Shown here: in pieces, positions 15,339-23,419 of the stretch
Position numbering within the stretch: position 1 is the first letter of the stretch
Layout of the letters: every line of letters begins with the position of its first letter
NCBI GenBank assembly: GCA_017417465.1
Contig: JAFPZD010000068.1
Coordinates: forward strand, 1-45,590
Length of the DNA stretch: 45,590 nucleotides
Direction: 5' to 3'
Origin: Prevotella sp.
GTDB taxonomy: Bacteria; Bacteroidota; Bacteroidia; Bacteroidales; Bacteroidaceae
Notes under the pieces: model-generated
The model's database searches: none
What the model saw: only the letters and a program-made list of their open reading frames with translations
Told to the model about the DNA's origin: nothing
Position numbers and translations under genes: made by a program

Positions 15339-17360
15339 TTATTTCTTGTAGTTCTTCAGGCCTGTGTTCAGGAACTCCACATACTCGTCGATGTTCTCGT
15401 CGTATGAGCGTAGGCCATTGAGGGGCTTGCCTGTCGTGGGGTCGAGCAGCACATAGTTAGGCTGCGTGTTGGCGCCTATCTTAGTGCGTTGCAGGTAGCT
15501 CCACTTGTCGCCGATGGTGCGTAGCTTACGCTGCTGTCCGTCGACGTCGGTCACCTCGATGGGCTCTGGCAATGGCGTCTTGTCGTCGACGAACAGGGAT
15601 ATGAGCACGTACTTATTATTAAGTATGTCCTGCACCTTCTGGTCGGTCCATACAGCGGCCTCCATCTTGCGGCAGTTGACACAGCCGAAGCCGGTGAAGT
15701 CGACCATCACGGGCTTGCCCTCGGCCCGTGCAGCGGCCATGCCCAGGTCGTAGTCGGTGTACTTGGCTTCGACGCTTCCTTCGTAGAGGTTGAAGTCCTG
15801 GGTGTACATCGGTGGTGCGAAGGCCGAAATGGCTTTCAGGGGAGCACCCCACAGTCCGGGTATCATGTAGACGGTGAAAGCCAGTGAGATGAGTCCGAGG
15901 AAGAACTGGGGCACGTTGGTGCGGTGCTGATCGTCGTCGTGAGGAAACTTAAGCCATCCCAGGAGGTAGGCACCGAGCAGTCCGAAGAGTGCTATCCAGA
16001 GGGCGAGGAACGTCTCGCGGTCGAGCAGCCGCCAGCCGTAGGCCAGGTCGGCCACCGACAGGAATTTCAGTGCAAAAGCCAGCTCGATGAATCCGAGGAC
16101 CACCTTCACCGTGTTCATCCATCCGCCCGACTTCGGCGCAGCCTTCAGCAGTGACGGGAACATGGCGAAGAGTGTGAACGGGATGGCCAGGGCAATGGCG
16201 AAGCCGAGCATGCCGATGGTGGGTGCCACGATGTCGCCCTGCGTCGAGACGGCTACGAGGAGGAAGCCGATGATGGGGCCTGTGCACGAGAAGGAGACGA
16301 GCACCAGCGTGAAGGCCATGAGGAAGATGGAGAGCAGACCCGTGGTGTTCTCCGACTTCTGGTCGATCTTGTTCGACCATGAACTGGGCAGCGTCAGCTC
16401 GAAAGCCCCGAAGAACGAGGCCGCGAAGAGGATGAGCAGCAGTGCGAAGAATATGTTGAACAGGGCGTTGGTCGATAGGGCGTTCAAGGCCGAAGCGCCG
16501 AAGAGCAGTGTCACGGCCAGGCCCAGGACGACGTAAATCACGACGATGCTCAGACCGTAGGTGACGGCCTCGCGGACAGCCTTCTTGCGGTCCTTGTTAC
16601 GCTTCAGGAAGAAGCTCACGGTCATGGGGATGATGGGCCACACGCAGGGCGTCAGCACGGCGAGGAAACCACCGAGCAGTCCCTCGAGGAAGATGAGCCA
16701 CCACGACATGCTGGTGGTGTCGCTGCCACTGTGCTCCAGGGCGTTCAGCTCGTCGATGACGGGTGCCCAGAGGTCAGATTCACCTATGTTGGTGGTGGCA
16801 GCCACGGCCGCCGTGTCGGCCACGGTGCTGTCGGCAGGGGCGGCTTCCTCGGTCTGCTCAGCCTCAGGTGCCGGTTCCTCGGCAGGCTCGGGGGCTGCTT
16901 TTACGGCAGGGGCGTCGCCGCTCTGCTTGAACTCGACGGTGGTTGGCGGCATGCACATCTCGTCGTTGCAGGCACCAAACTCCAGATAGCCTTCGACGGC
17001 ATACTTGGGCTTTGTGAAACGAATCTTCTGGACGAAGGCTCCCTTGCCCTCGAAGAAGCGCAGCTTGGCGCCGAACATCTCGTCGAACTTCTCGACCACA
17101 TTGCCGCGCGGCGTCAGCTTGCCTACAAGCTCCACGCCGTCCTTCTTGTCGAGATGGAACGAGGCCTCAGTAGGCCCGGCGTCGCCGAGGTCGGTAGAAT
17201 AGACATGCCACCCCGGGTCAATGGTACACGAGAACACAATCTCGGCCTCATCGCCTTGCAGCATGTTAAGTTTCGAACTGAAGTGAACGGGGTCTGCCAT
17301 CTGGGCCTGTGCCGACAGCACAAGCAGGAGAAGGGCAAGCAGGGAATAGATGCGTTTCAT
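15339..17360 (-). CDS. dsbD: DsbD-type thiol:disulfide interchange protein
   Basis: 673 residues from the ATG at 17360; the frame extends upstream, but MKRIYSLLALLLLVLSAQAQ is a signal peptide. Three parts are seen: a periplasmic N-domain with the pair C131/C136 (CNDEMC); an Ala/Glu/Pro linker at about 155-195; a membrane domain of about eight helices with cysteines in LTPCVWPIIPMT and SCTGPIIG; and a C-terminal thioredoxin-like domain with C560-VN-C563. This is the complete electron relay that passes reducing power from cytoplasmic thioredoxin to periplasmic proteins. It leads the minus-strand run dsbD, cysteine desulfidase, AddB-like gene. Confidence 0.93.
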   Translation of the reverse strand: MKRIYSLLALLLLVLSAQAQMADPVHFSSKLNMLQGDEAEIVFSCTIDPGWHVYSTDLGDAGPTEASFHLDKKDGVELVGKLTPRGNVVEKFDEMFGAKLRFFEGKGAFVQKIRFTKPKYAVEGYLEFGACNDEMCMPPTTVEFKQSGDAPAVKAAPEPAEEPAPEAEQTEEAAPADSTVADTAAVAATTNIGESDLWAPVIDELNALEHSGSDTTSMSWWLIFLEGLLGGFLAVLTPCVWPIIPMTVSFFLKRNKDRKKAVREAVTYGLSIVVIYVVLGLAVTLLFGASALNALSTNALFNIFFALLLILFAASFFGAFELTLPSSWSNKIDQKSENTTGLLSIFLMAFTLVLVSFSCTGPIIGFLLVAVSTQGDIVAPTIGMLGFAIALAIPFTLFAMFPSLLKAAPKSGGWMNTVKVVLGFIELAFALKFLSVADLAYGWRLLDRETFLALWIALFGLLGAYLLGWLKFPHDDDQHRTNVPQFFLGLISLAFTVYMIPGLWGAPLKAISAFAPPMYTQDFNLYEGSVEAKYTDYDLGMAAARAEGKPVMVDFTGFGCVNCRKMEAAVWTDQKVQDILNNKYVLISLFVDDKTPLPEPIEVTDVDGQQRKLRTIGDKWSYLQRTKIGANTQPNYVLLDPTTGKPLNGLRSYDENIDEYVEFLNTGLKNYKK

Positions 17361-17582
17361 ATTGGTTAATAGTTTGGGCTTTATTATAAAAACGCTTTGG
17401 GCGGCGGGATTGGTACAAAATGGGGGAGAGTTTAACAAAATTTACTATATTCGTCTGGCACCGACGGGGGAGTGTGAAGATACACTGGCCCTGACGGGCC
17501 ATCGGGCTGGCACAAGGCCTGCCCCTACACTGGCGGGCTGGCAGGCGGGTAGTGGCGGCCTGGCCGACGGCCTCTGGCGTCG
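17361..17582. repeat. Spacer with a 21-bp arm repeated beyond the TonB gene
   Basis: GGCCTGCCCCTACACTGGCGG at 17516-17536 recurs in inverted form at 20172-20192, so the TonB receptor gene is bracketed by the two. Related GGGCAGG blocks occur in the hairpin at 23358-23396. I see no obvious TAnnTTTG promoter for dsbD here. Confidence 0.7.
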
Positions 17583-20093
17583 TCAAAACTCGACAATCAC
17601 CTTTCCGTTGATCTGTCTGCCCGTCAGGTAATTGGGCACGGCCCATTGGCGGTTGGTGACGTCGGTGACCCAATAATAGGAGTTGACGTTCGAGATGCCG
17701 AGGAGGTTAAGGCAGTCGATGCCGAGCCATACGTTCTTGATGCTGAAGGCCGTGGGGCTGGGCGCCTTGTAGGCCAGGTAGCTCATGCCGATGTCGGCAC
17801 GCTTGTAGGCCGGTGCGCGGAAGTTCTGGGCCTCGATGCCGCGGTGGGGCGCGCCGAAGGGCAGGCCGTCGGCGTAGGCCAGCCGCAGGGTCATCTTCCA
17901 TCGCTCCGTTCCTGGGAAGTAGTCGGTGAAGTGCAGGTTCAGTGCGAACCGCTGGTCGGTGGGCAGCGGATACGATGCTCCGCCGAAGCGTTCCTTGTCA
18001 GTGAAGTGCTGCTGGGCACTCATCAGCGAGAACGTCAGCCACGAGTCGGTGCCAGGGACGAACTCTCCGAAGAGCTTCAGGTCGAGGCCCATGGCGTGTC
18101 CGGCGGTGAGGTTCTCGCCATAGTACGTCACCTTGACGTTCTGCACGTTGTAGGGTACGAGGTTCGACAGGGCCTTGTAATAGGCCTCGGCGGTGAACTT
18201 GAACGGCCTCTGGCCGAGCATCTTGAACCGATAGTCGACTGCGGCGAGCACCTGCACGGAGCGCTGGCTCTTGATGTTGCGGTTCAGCGTGACGACGGTG
18301 GTGCCCGTGGCACTCATCGTCGTATCGCGCAGCTCCTTGTAGAAGGGTGCCTGATAGTAGAGTCCCGTGGCAAAGCGGTAGGTCAGGTTGGGGTTGGCGC
18401 CCGGGACGATGGCCAGCGATAGTCGTGGGGAGACAATGGTCTCCTTATTATACGACCAGTTGGCGAAGCGCACGCCGTAGGTCAGCGTGTAGAATGTCGG
18501 GGATTTGCCGGAGTCTCCGGGTTGTCCGGGTTGCCCGGATAGTCCGGATTGTCCGGATTGTCCGGGATTTCCGGAGTTTCCGGAATCTCCGGATTTTCCG
18601 GCTTTCCCGGAATTTCCGGACGACCAGCGCAGCACATCCTGCAGGTAGCCCTCCAGGCGAGTGGACTTCATTTCCTGGTGCGATGCGAGGTTATAGATAA
18701 GGTCGAGGCGCTCGCCCGTATGGGGTACCGAGTAGCCACTGCTGTCGCGCATCTCGTACTCGCGGCTTTGCTCCTTGATGTGTTCCCACTTCATGGTGAG
18801 GGCGCCCTCGATGGCATGGCGCCGCAACTGGCGGTTGACCATGAGCTTCAGGCTCTGGACGTTGGCCGTCAGGTAGTTACGCGCATGCTCGGCGTAGGTG
18901 CCCACGCCCAGCTGCTCGGCGCTCTGCGCATCGTTGAGCCAGTACTGTCCCTGAATGTCGTAGCGCTCCTGCTCCTTGGTATGGAATGCCGACCACAACA
19001 GCTTCACGTGCGTGGAGTCACCGATGTGGCGGGTCAGCGAGGCCGTTCCGAAGAGTGTGCGGAAGATGTCCTTCTCCTGACCGTCGAAGTAGACCTTGAA
19101 CGACTTGGCATCCTCCATGGTTCCGAACGATGTCTCGCGGTCCTTCGGTCGGAAGTTGTAGTGGTTCTCCGAGATGTTACCCAGCAGTGCCAGCGTCCAG
19201 CGGCGGTTGGGCTCGTAGGTGATGTAGGTCTGGTAGTCGAGCTGGTTGGGGCGGTACTCGCCCGTAGTCTCCAGCGAACCGAGCAGGTAACGGTTGGTCT
19301 TGTAGCGCAGACCGTGGCTCATCGAGAACTTCTTCGACGAGGTGCCCAGATAGGCTGACCCACCGAGCAGCGAAGCCATGGCTGATGCCTCGAAGCGTTT
19401 GGGGCGGCGGTAGGTAATGTCGAGGGCACTCGACATCTTGTCGCCGTATTTAGCCGAGAAGCCGCCGGAGGAGAAGCCCACGCGCTCGACCATGTCGGCA
19501 TTGATGACCGACAGGCCTTCCTGCTGGCCACTGCGGATGAGCAGCGGACGGTAGACCTCGACGTTGTTGATGTAGACGGAGTTCTCGTCGAACGAGCCGC
19601 CGCGAACGTTGTACTGGCTCGACAGCTCGTTATGGGTGGAAACGCCGGCCTGTTGCTGGATAAGCTCCTCGATGGCATTACCCGTGGCGCTAGGCACGGC
19701 CTTGATCTCCTTAAGGTCGAGCTGCTCCATCTGGTCGGTCTGGCGACGCTTCTCGGTGACCACCACCTCGCCAAGCTCTTGGCTCGAGCGCAGCAGTACG
19801 CGCAGTGTCTGGGTGCCCTGGGGTTTGTAGAGGGTACGTGTGCGGGTGTTGTAGCCCACCATCGAGTAGCGGATGACGACGGAGTCGGCCGTGTGGAGTC
19901 GCATGGTGTATTCGCCCTTGAGGTTGGTCATGGTGACCTTCGACTGGCTGGGGCAGGCCACGGTGGCAAGCTCCAGGGCGTTGCCCTCGTCGTCGGTGAC
20001 TGTTCCCTTAAGCGTGAACGTTTGGGCTATAGCAGTAAGGGTCGCCATGAGCATGGCGACACCGATGAAGAATCGTCTCTGTGTCTGTATCAT
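17583..20093 (-). CDS. TonB-dependent receptor with a collagen-like insert
   Basis: 836 residues from the ATG at 20093; the upstream frame lacks a signal sequence, while MIQTQRRFFIGVAM begins a normal one ending about residue 22. Residues about 24-110 form a carboxypeptidase-regulatory-like beta-sandwich (LKGTVTDDEGNALELATV), followed by the plug (YNVRGGSFDENSVYINNVEV) and a barrel to the C-terminus. No SusD-type gene follows, so it is not a typical SusC; the substrate is unknown. Residues 493-531 are 13 perfect Gly-X-Y triplets (GNS, GKA, GKS, GDS and so on) encoded by a 9-bp repeat, probably in an outer loop of the barrel. A TACTTTTG box on the minus strand at 20094-20101 touches the start codon, implying a leaderless message or a different promoter. 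Confidence 0.9.
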   Translation of the reverse strand: MIQTQRRFFIGVAMLMATLTAIAQTFTLKGTVTDDEGNALELATVACPSQSKVTMTNLKGEYTMRLHTADSVVIRYSMVGYNTRTRTLYKPQGTQTLRVLLRSSQELGEVVVTEKRRQTDQMEQLDLKEIKAVPSATGNAIEELIQQQAGVSTHNELSSQYNVRGGSFDENSVYINNVEVYRPLLIRSGQQEGLSVINADMVERVGFSSGGFSAKYGDKMSSALDITYRRPKRFEASAMASLLGGSAYLGTSSKKFSMSHGLRYKTNRYLLGSLETTGEYRPNQLDYQTYITYEPNRRWTLALLGNISENHYNFRPKDRETSFGTMEDAKSFKVYFDGQEKDIFRTLFGTASLTRHIGDSTHVKLLWSAFHTKEQERYDIQGQYWLNDAQSAEQLGVGTYAEHARNYLTANVQSLKLMVNRQLRRHAIEGALTMKWEHIKEQSREYEMRDSSGYSVPHTGERLDLIYNLASHQEMKSTRLEGYLQDVLRWSSGNSGKAGKSGDSGNSGNPGQSGQSGLSGQPGQPGDSGKSPTFYTLTYGVRFANWSYNKETIVSPRLSLAIVPGANPNLTYRFATGLYYQAPFYKELRDTTMSATGTTVVTLNRNIKSQRSVQVLAAVDYRFKMLGQRPFKFTAEAYYKALSNLVPYNVQNVKVTYYGENLTAGHAMGLDLKLFGEFVPGTDSWLTFSLMSAQQHFTDKERFGGASYPLPTDQRFALNLHFTDYFPGTERWKMTLRLAYADGLPFGAPHRGIEAQNFRAPAYKRADIGMSYLAYKAPSPTAFSIKNVWLGIDCLNLLGISNVNSYYWVTDVTNRQWAVPNYLTGRQINGKVIVEF
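18504..18617. repeat. 9-bp TCCGGAnnn tandem repeat encoding Gly-X-Y triplets
   Basis: About 13 units of the form TCCGGA(A/T)NN run through the TonB receptor gene in frame. Each unit carries a TCCGGA or near palindrome. The translation is collagen-like. Confidence 0.9.
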
Positions 20094-20171
20094 CAAAAGT
20101 AATAACGCTGGAATTGACGATTTATTGTTTAAGAGGGGAGAAGAGGAGGGGGAGGAGGGGGGAGGGCCAGG

Positions 20172-20342
20172 CCGCCAGTGTAGGGGCAGGCCCGGCACAT
20201 GGGGGGATTTTGGGGTATTTTGCAACTCACTGTGCTACAGAGTGTTAAACAATACCCGGTTTTCTTGCGAAGAAGATACGGTTTTCTTGCGAAGAAGATA
20301 CGGTTTTCTTCTCAACAAGATACGGTTTTCTTGCGAACAAAA
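20172..20342. repeat. 22-bp tandem repeat and inverted arm upstream of the TonB gene
   Basis: The inverted copy of the 17516-17536 arm lies at 20172-20192. It is followed by four units of TACGGTTTTCTTGCGAAGAAGA-type sequence: a 24-bp first unit at 20253-20276, then 22-bp units at 20277, 20299 and 20321. The region lies between the TonB receptor and FemAB-like genes. Confidence 0.88.
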
Positions 20343-20371
20343 CCCGGTCTTGTTGAAAACGCCTCGGGCTG

Positions 20372-21355
20372 TCAGTCACGATAGACCCACGACAACAACC
20401 TGTTCACCCATGGGATGGCACAATGGAACCACCGGTAGGTGCTGGTTGGCTTCCCGCCAAACCGCAGGATGAAATCGCGGAAACGGTTCTTGCGGAAGGG
20501 CAGGCCGACGTCCATGAAATAGATGTGCTCGTAGCCCTCAGCGTGGGCGCTCTTGATGGCATGCCAGATGGTGAGCAGGTCGGGATGCAGTCGTGCGTAC
20601 GACTTTCGGCGGAAGGCGCAGTACCACAAGTAGGCCTGGCGCTGGCTGTAGACCACGGCCGAACAGCCGATGACGTGGCCGTGGTAACGCGTGAGGCTGA
20701 GGCTGCCGTTGCCCCGCTCGCGGATGGCCTGGAAGAAAGCGTCGGAGGGGATGTAGCGCTTGGGCTTCAGCCAGTTATGCCGCCGCAGCAGCTTCGAGAA
20801 GGCCCCGAAGTCGGCGTCGGTCTGCACCGCATCTGTTACCACGCCGTGGGCGTAAGCCCGGTCGATGCGCCGCTGTAGTTTCGGCGTGATGCGCTCCTCG
20901 GGCGTGTGGGAGTGTAGCGAGTTGTGGATGCTCATCCAGCGTACGGGGAAGTAGCGGCTCTCGCGCAGCTGGCGGTAGCCGAACATCTTCTGCGTCAGGT
21001 TACTCACCTCCATGTAGAGCACGCGGCGGCCCAGCTTCGACGTCAGCCGCTGGAGCATCAGGCCGAAGAGCACGGCAGGCTGCTCGACGGCGGCGGGGTG
21101 GGTGACGCCTTCGCCCAGGATGCGGCAGTGACGGTAGAGGTAAGGCGGGAAGAGCGACGAGCGGTAGCGCACGACGGCCAGCATCTGGGCGTGCACCGTG
21201 CCGTCGGCTGTCTCGGCGACAACCATGTAGGGGCGCATGCGCGGTGTCTGGCGGCAGATGCTGAAAAGCTGTGGGCTGTGGAAGAAGTTCTCGTCCGACA
21301 GTCCTGCGGGCAGCGTGTCGCCACTGGTATAGATGCGTATCTGGAGTTCGCTCAT
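20372..21355 (-). CDS. FemAB/GNAT-like acyltransferase
   Basis: 327 residues from the ATG at 21355 (MSELQIRIYTSG). The sequence has the layout of the FemAB-type GNAT fold (Acetyltransf_6): an N-terminal half with PRMRPYMVVAETADG, and a C-terminal half with GCSAVVYSQRQAYLWYCAF and a HPDLLTIWHAIKSAHAEGY helix followed by YIYFMDVG-like strand residues. Such proteins add amino acids or acyl groups to cell-wall or polysaccharide precursors, but the substrate is not evident. A minus-strand TATCTTTG box ends 6 nt before the ATG. It is divergent from the nitroreductase gene and transcribed toward the TonB receptor gene, with a repeat array between them. Confidence 0.75.
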   Translation of the reverse strand: MSELQIRIYTSGDTLPAGLSDENFFHSPQLFSICRQTPRMRPYMVVAETADGTVHAQMLAVVRYRSSLFPPYLYRHCRILGEGVTHPAAVEQPAVLFGLMLQRLTSKLGRRVLYMEVSNLTQKMFGYRQLRESRYFPVRWMSIHNSLHSHTPEERITPKLQRRIDRAYAHGVVTDAVQTDADFGAFSKLLRRHNWLKPKRYIPSDAFFQAIRERGNGSLSLTRYHGHVIGCSAVVYSQRQAYLWYCAFRRKSYARLHPDLLTIWHAIKSAHAEGYEHIYFMDVGLPFRKNRFRDFILRFGGKPTSTYRWFHCAIPWVNRLLSWVYRD

Positions 21356-21361
21356 CGGGTG

Positions 21362-21369
21362 CAAAGATA
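21362..21369 (-). promoter_or_regulatory. Probable -7 box (TATCTTTG) of the FemAB-like gene
   Basis: Minus-strand TATCTTTG lies 6 nt before the ATG at 21355, which would give an almost leaderless message. A TTTG at 21395-21398 is 25 bp away, longer than usual. Confidence 0.45.
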
Positions 21370-21401
21370 GTGCTTTTTGCGCAGTTAAGGGCGGCAAATG
21401 C

Positions 21402-21417
21402 GTTAAAGGGAGTTAAA
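21402..21417. promoter_or_regulatory. GTTAAAGGGAGTTAAA motif, copy 1
   Basis: This 16-bp direct repeat (GTTAAA, 4 bp, GTTAAA) lies between the divergent FemAB-like and nitroreductase genes and recurs exactly at 25154-25169 before rarA. It could be an operator. Confidence 0.4.
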
Positions 21418-21430
21418 CGGCGGCGAATTG

Positions 21431-21461
21431 TTGCTCAATGGGTGCAAAAGTGTTAACTTTG
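21431..21461 (+). promoter_or_regulatory. Promoter of the nitroreductase operon (TTG-N20-TAACTTTG)
   Basis: TTG at 21431-21433 and TAACTTTG at 21454-21461 are 20 bp apart, 23 nt before the ATG at 21485. Confidence 0.7.
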
Positions 21462-21484
21462 CACGGTTATAAAGCGACATAGAC

Positions 21485-22027
21485 ATGGAAGACTTCAAGA
21501 CCCTGGCGCAGCAGCGCCGCTCCCACAGGGTGTTCACCGCTGAGGAGATAGATGCCGACGACGTGCGCCTGATATTGCGGGCGGGCCTGATGGCCCCGTC
21601 GTCGATGAACCGCCGCACGTGGCACTTCGTCGTCGTCGACGACAAGTTGGACCTCGAGAAACTGTCGGACGCCAAGGACCACGGCGCACAGATGATCAAG
21701 CAGGCACCGCTGGCCATCGCCGTCCTGGGCGACCCCGTCGAGAACGACTGCTGGGTGGAGGACGGCTCGATAGCCGCCATCGCCATGCAGTATCAGGCCG
21801 AAGACCTCGGGCTGGGCTCCTGCTGGGTGCAGATGCGTGGGCGTGGCCTTAGCGACGGCACCACGGCCGACACCGTCATTCGCGGCGTGCTCGGCATACC
21901 TGACAACTACTGCGTGCTCTGCGTGCTGGCCATCGGCCATCCGGCCGACGCCAAGCCCCCGAAGGACGAGGACGGCCTGCGCTGGGAGAACGTGCACATC
22001 GGACACTTTGAAGACCCCGTGCTATGA
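21485..22027 (+). CDS. Nitroreductase-family flavoprotein
   Basis: 180 residues. FMN-binding signatures are the N-terminal QQRRSHRVFT and APSSMNRRTWHF, then LGDP and the conserved QYQAEDLGLGSCWVQ helix. The C-terminus (VLCVLAIGHPAD) is typical of short Bacteroidetes nitroreductases. It probably uses NAD(P)H to reduce nitro, quinone or flavin substrates; the natural substrate is unknown. It is the first gene of an overlapping run: its stop overlaps the start of the DUF2520 gene by 4 bp (ATGA). Confidence 0.92.
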   Translation: MEDFKTLAQQRRSHRVFTAEEIDADDVRLILRAGLMAPSSMNRRTWHFVVVDDKLDLEKLSDAKDHGAQMIKQAPLAIAVLGDPVENDCWVEDGSIAAIAMQYQAEDLGLGSCWVQMRGRGLSDGTTADTVIRGVLGIPDNYCVLCVLAIGHPADAKPPKDEDGLRWENVHIGHFEDPVL

Positions 22028-22794
22028 ACGTCACATTCGTAGGAGCAGGGCGGCTGGCCACACAGTTCGCACTGGCACTCAGTGAGCGCGGCAACACCAT
22101 CGACGCCGTCTACAGCCGCACCATGGCATCGGCTGAGCAACTCACCCAGTTGGTGGGCGGCATGCCCACCGATCGTGTCGAGGCGCTGCCGTTGTATTCA
22201 GACGTCTACATCCTGGCCGTGAAGGACACGGTGCTGCCCGCGCTGATACCGCAGGTGGCGAAGGGCCGCGAGGGGCGCCCCATGTACCACACGTCGGGCT
22301 CCATCCCCATGTCGGTGTTCACCGGACTGACCCACTATGGCGTCATCTATCCCTTGCAGACATTCTCGAAGGAGCGTCGCGTCGACCTCGCGCGCGTACC
22401 TTTATTTATTGAGGCTAACAACGACCTCGCACTGCATGTGGCACGCCTGACGGCCGAGAAGGTGAGCAACGACGTCCGCGAACTGGACAGCGACCGCCGC
22501 CGCCAGCTGCACCTCGCCGCCGTGTTCGCATGCAACTTCGCCAACCACTGCTACGCCCTGGCCGCACAGGTGCTGGCGCAGCGGGGGCTGCCCTTCGACG
22601 CCCTGCTGCCGCTCATCGACGAGACGGCCGCCAAGGTGCACGACATGGCGCCCGCCGACGCACAGACGGGGCCCGCCGTGCGCTACGACACAAACGTCAT
22701 TCGGGCGCATCTCGACATGCTGGCCGACCAGCGGCAGCTGTACGATGTCTACGAACTGATGAGCAAGAGTATTCACGAAACCATGAAGCAATGA
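22024..22794 (+). CDS. Rossmann-fold and DUF2520 domain protein
   Basis: 256 residues. The N-terminus carries the dinucleotide-binding loop VGAGRLATQFA (residues 6-16) and resembles the NADP-binding half of ProC-like reductases. The C-terminal half has the DUF2520 pattern HLAAVFACNFANHCYALA and TGPAVRYDTNVIRAHL. The family is probably an NADP-dependent oxidoreductase, but the substrate is unknown. It overlaps its neighbours on both sides by 4 bp (ATGA), so it is translated with the nitroreductase and KdsC. This order with kdsC and maf is common in Bacteroidales, as I recall it, so the setting is an ordinary housekeeping one. Confidence 0.9.
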   Translation: MNVTFVGAGRLATQFALALSERGNTIDAVYSRTMASAEQLTQLVGGMPTDRVEALPLYSDVYILAVKDTVLPALIPQVAKGREGRPMYHTSGSIPMSVFTGLTHYGVIYPLQTFSKERRVDLARVPLFIEANNDLALHVARLTAEKVSNDVRELDSDRRRQLHLAAVFACNFANHCYALAAQVLAQRGLPFDALLPLIDETAAKVHDMAPADAQTGPAVRYDTNVIRAHLDMLADQRQLYDVYELMSKSIHETMKQ

Positions 22795-23309
22795 TCAACT
22801 ACGACCTACGGAAAATACGCGCCATCATCTTCGATGTCGATGGCGTGCTCAGCCAGGAGACCGTCACACTGCCGCCCGACGGCGTGCCCCTGCGCACGGC
22901 GAACATCAAGGACGGCTACGCCATCCAGCTGGCCATGAAGCTGGGCCTGCGCATCGTCATCATGACGGGTGCCACGGTGGAGGCCCTTCGCCTGCGCTAC
23001 GAAGCGCTGGGCATGGAAGACATCTACATAGGGTGTGCGGTGAAGATGCGCACCTACGAGGCATTCCTCCAGAAGTATGACCTGAAGGACGACGAGGTGA
23101 TGTACATGGGCGACGACATTCCCGACCTGGAAATCATGCGGCGTGTAGGCTGCCCGGTGTGCCCCCGCGACGCCTGCCCTGAGATTCGCGAGGCGAGCAT
23201 CTACGTCAGTCAGCGCAACGGCGGGCAGGGCTGTGCCCGCGACGTCATCGAGCAGACGCTGCGTGCACAGGGTAAATGGCAGATGAATGCCACGGCCTTC
23301 GGGTGGTAG
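22791..23309 (+). CDS. kdsC: KDO-8-phosphate phosphatase, HAD family
   Basis: 172 residues from the ATG at 22791, which overlaps the stop of the previous gene. HAD motifs are IIFDVDGVLS with D15 and D17 (motif I), VIMTGA (motif II) and MGDDIPDLEIM (motif IV). The short, capless layout and the ending GGQGCARDVIE are those of KdsC, which releases KDO from KDO-8-phosphate before activation by KdsB. Some Bacteroidetes members act on other sugar phosphates, so the exact substrate is inferred. Confidence 0.9.
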   Translation: MINYDLRKIRAIIFDVDGVLSQETVTLPPDGVPLRTANIKDGYAIQLAMKLGLRIVIMTGATVEALRLRYEALGMEDIYIGCAVKMRTYEAFLQKYDLKDDEVMYMGDDIPDLEIMRRVGCPVCPRDACPEIREASIYVSQRNGGQGCARDVIEQTLRAQGKWQMNATAFGW

Positions 23310-23311
23310 GA

Positions 23312-23396
23312 AGTGAAGAGCGAATAGTGAAGAGTGAATAGTTTATAGTGAATAGTGTGCACACAGGGGCAGGACGTGCGCCTGCCCCTGTGTGCA
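23312..23396. repeat. Heptamer array and GC-rich hairpin between kdsC and maf
   Basis: Six AGTGAAT-type heptamers run from 23312 to 23353. They are followed by a perfect 16-bp stem, TGCACACAGGGGCAGG (23358-23373) with CCTGCCCCTGTGTGCA (23381-23396), over a 7-nt loop. There is no T-run after the stem, so it is a REP-like palindrome more than a classical terminator. Confidence 0.85.
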
Positions 23397-23419
23397 TAGT
23401 GTAATCGAGAAATGAAGAA

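Noticed and set aside
17583-20093. SusC of a polysaccharide utilisation locus
   Set aside because: No SusD-like gene or glycan-degrading enzyme is next to it, and the receptor lacks typical SusC length.
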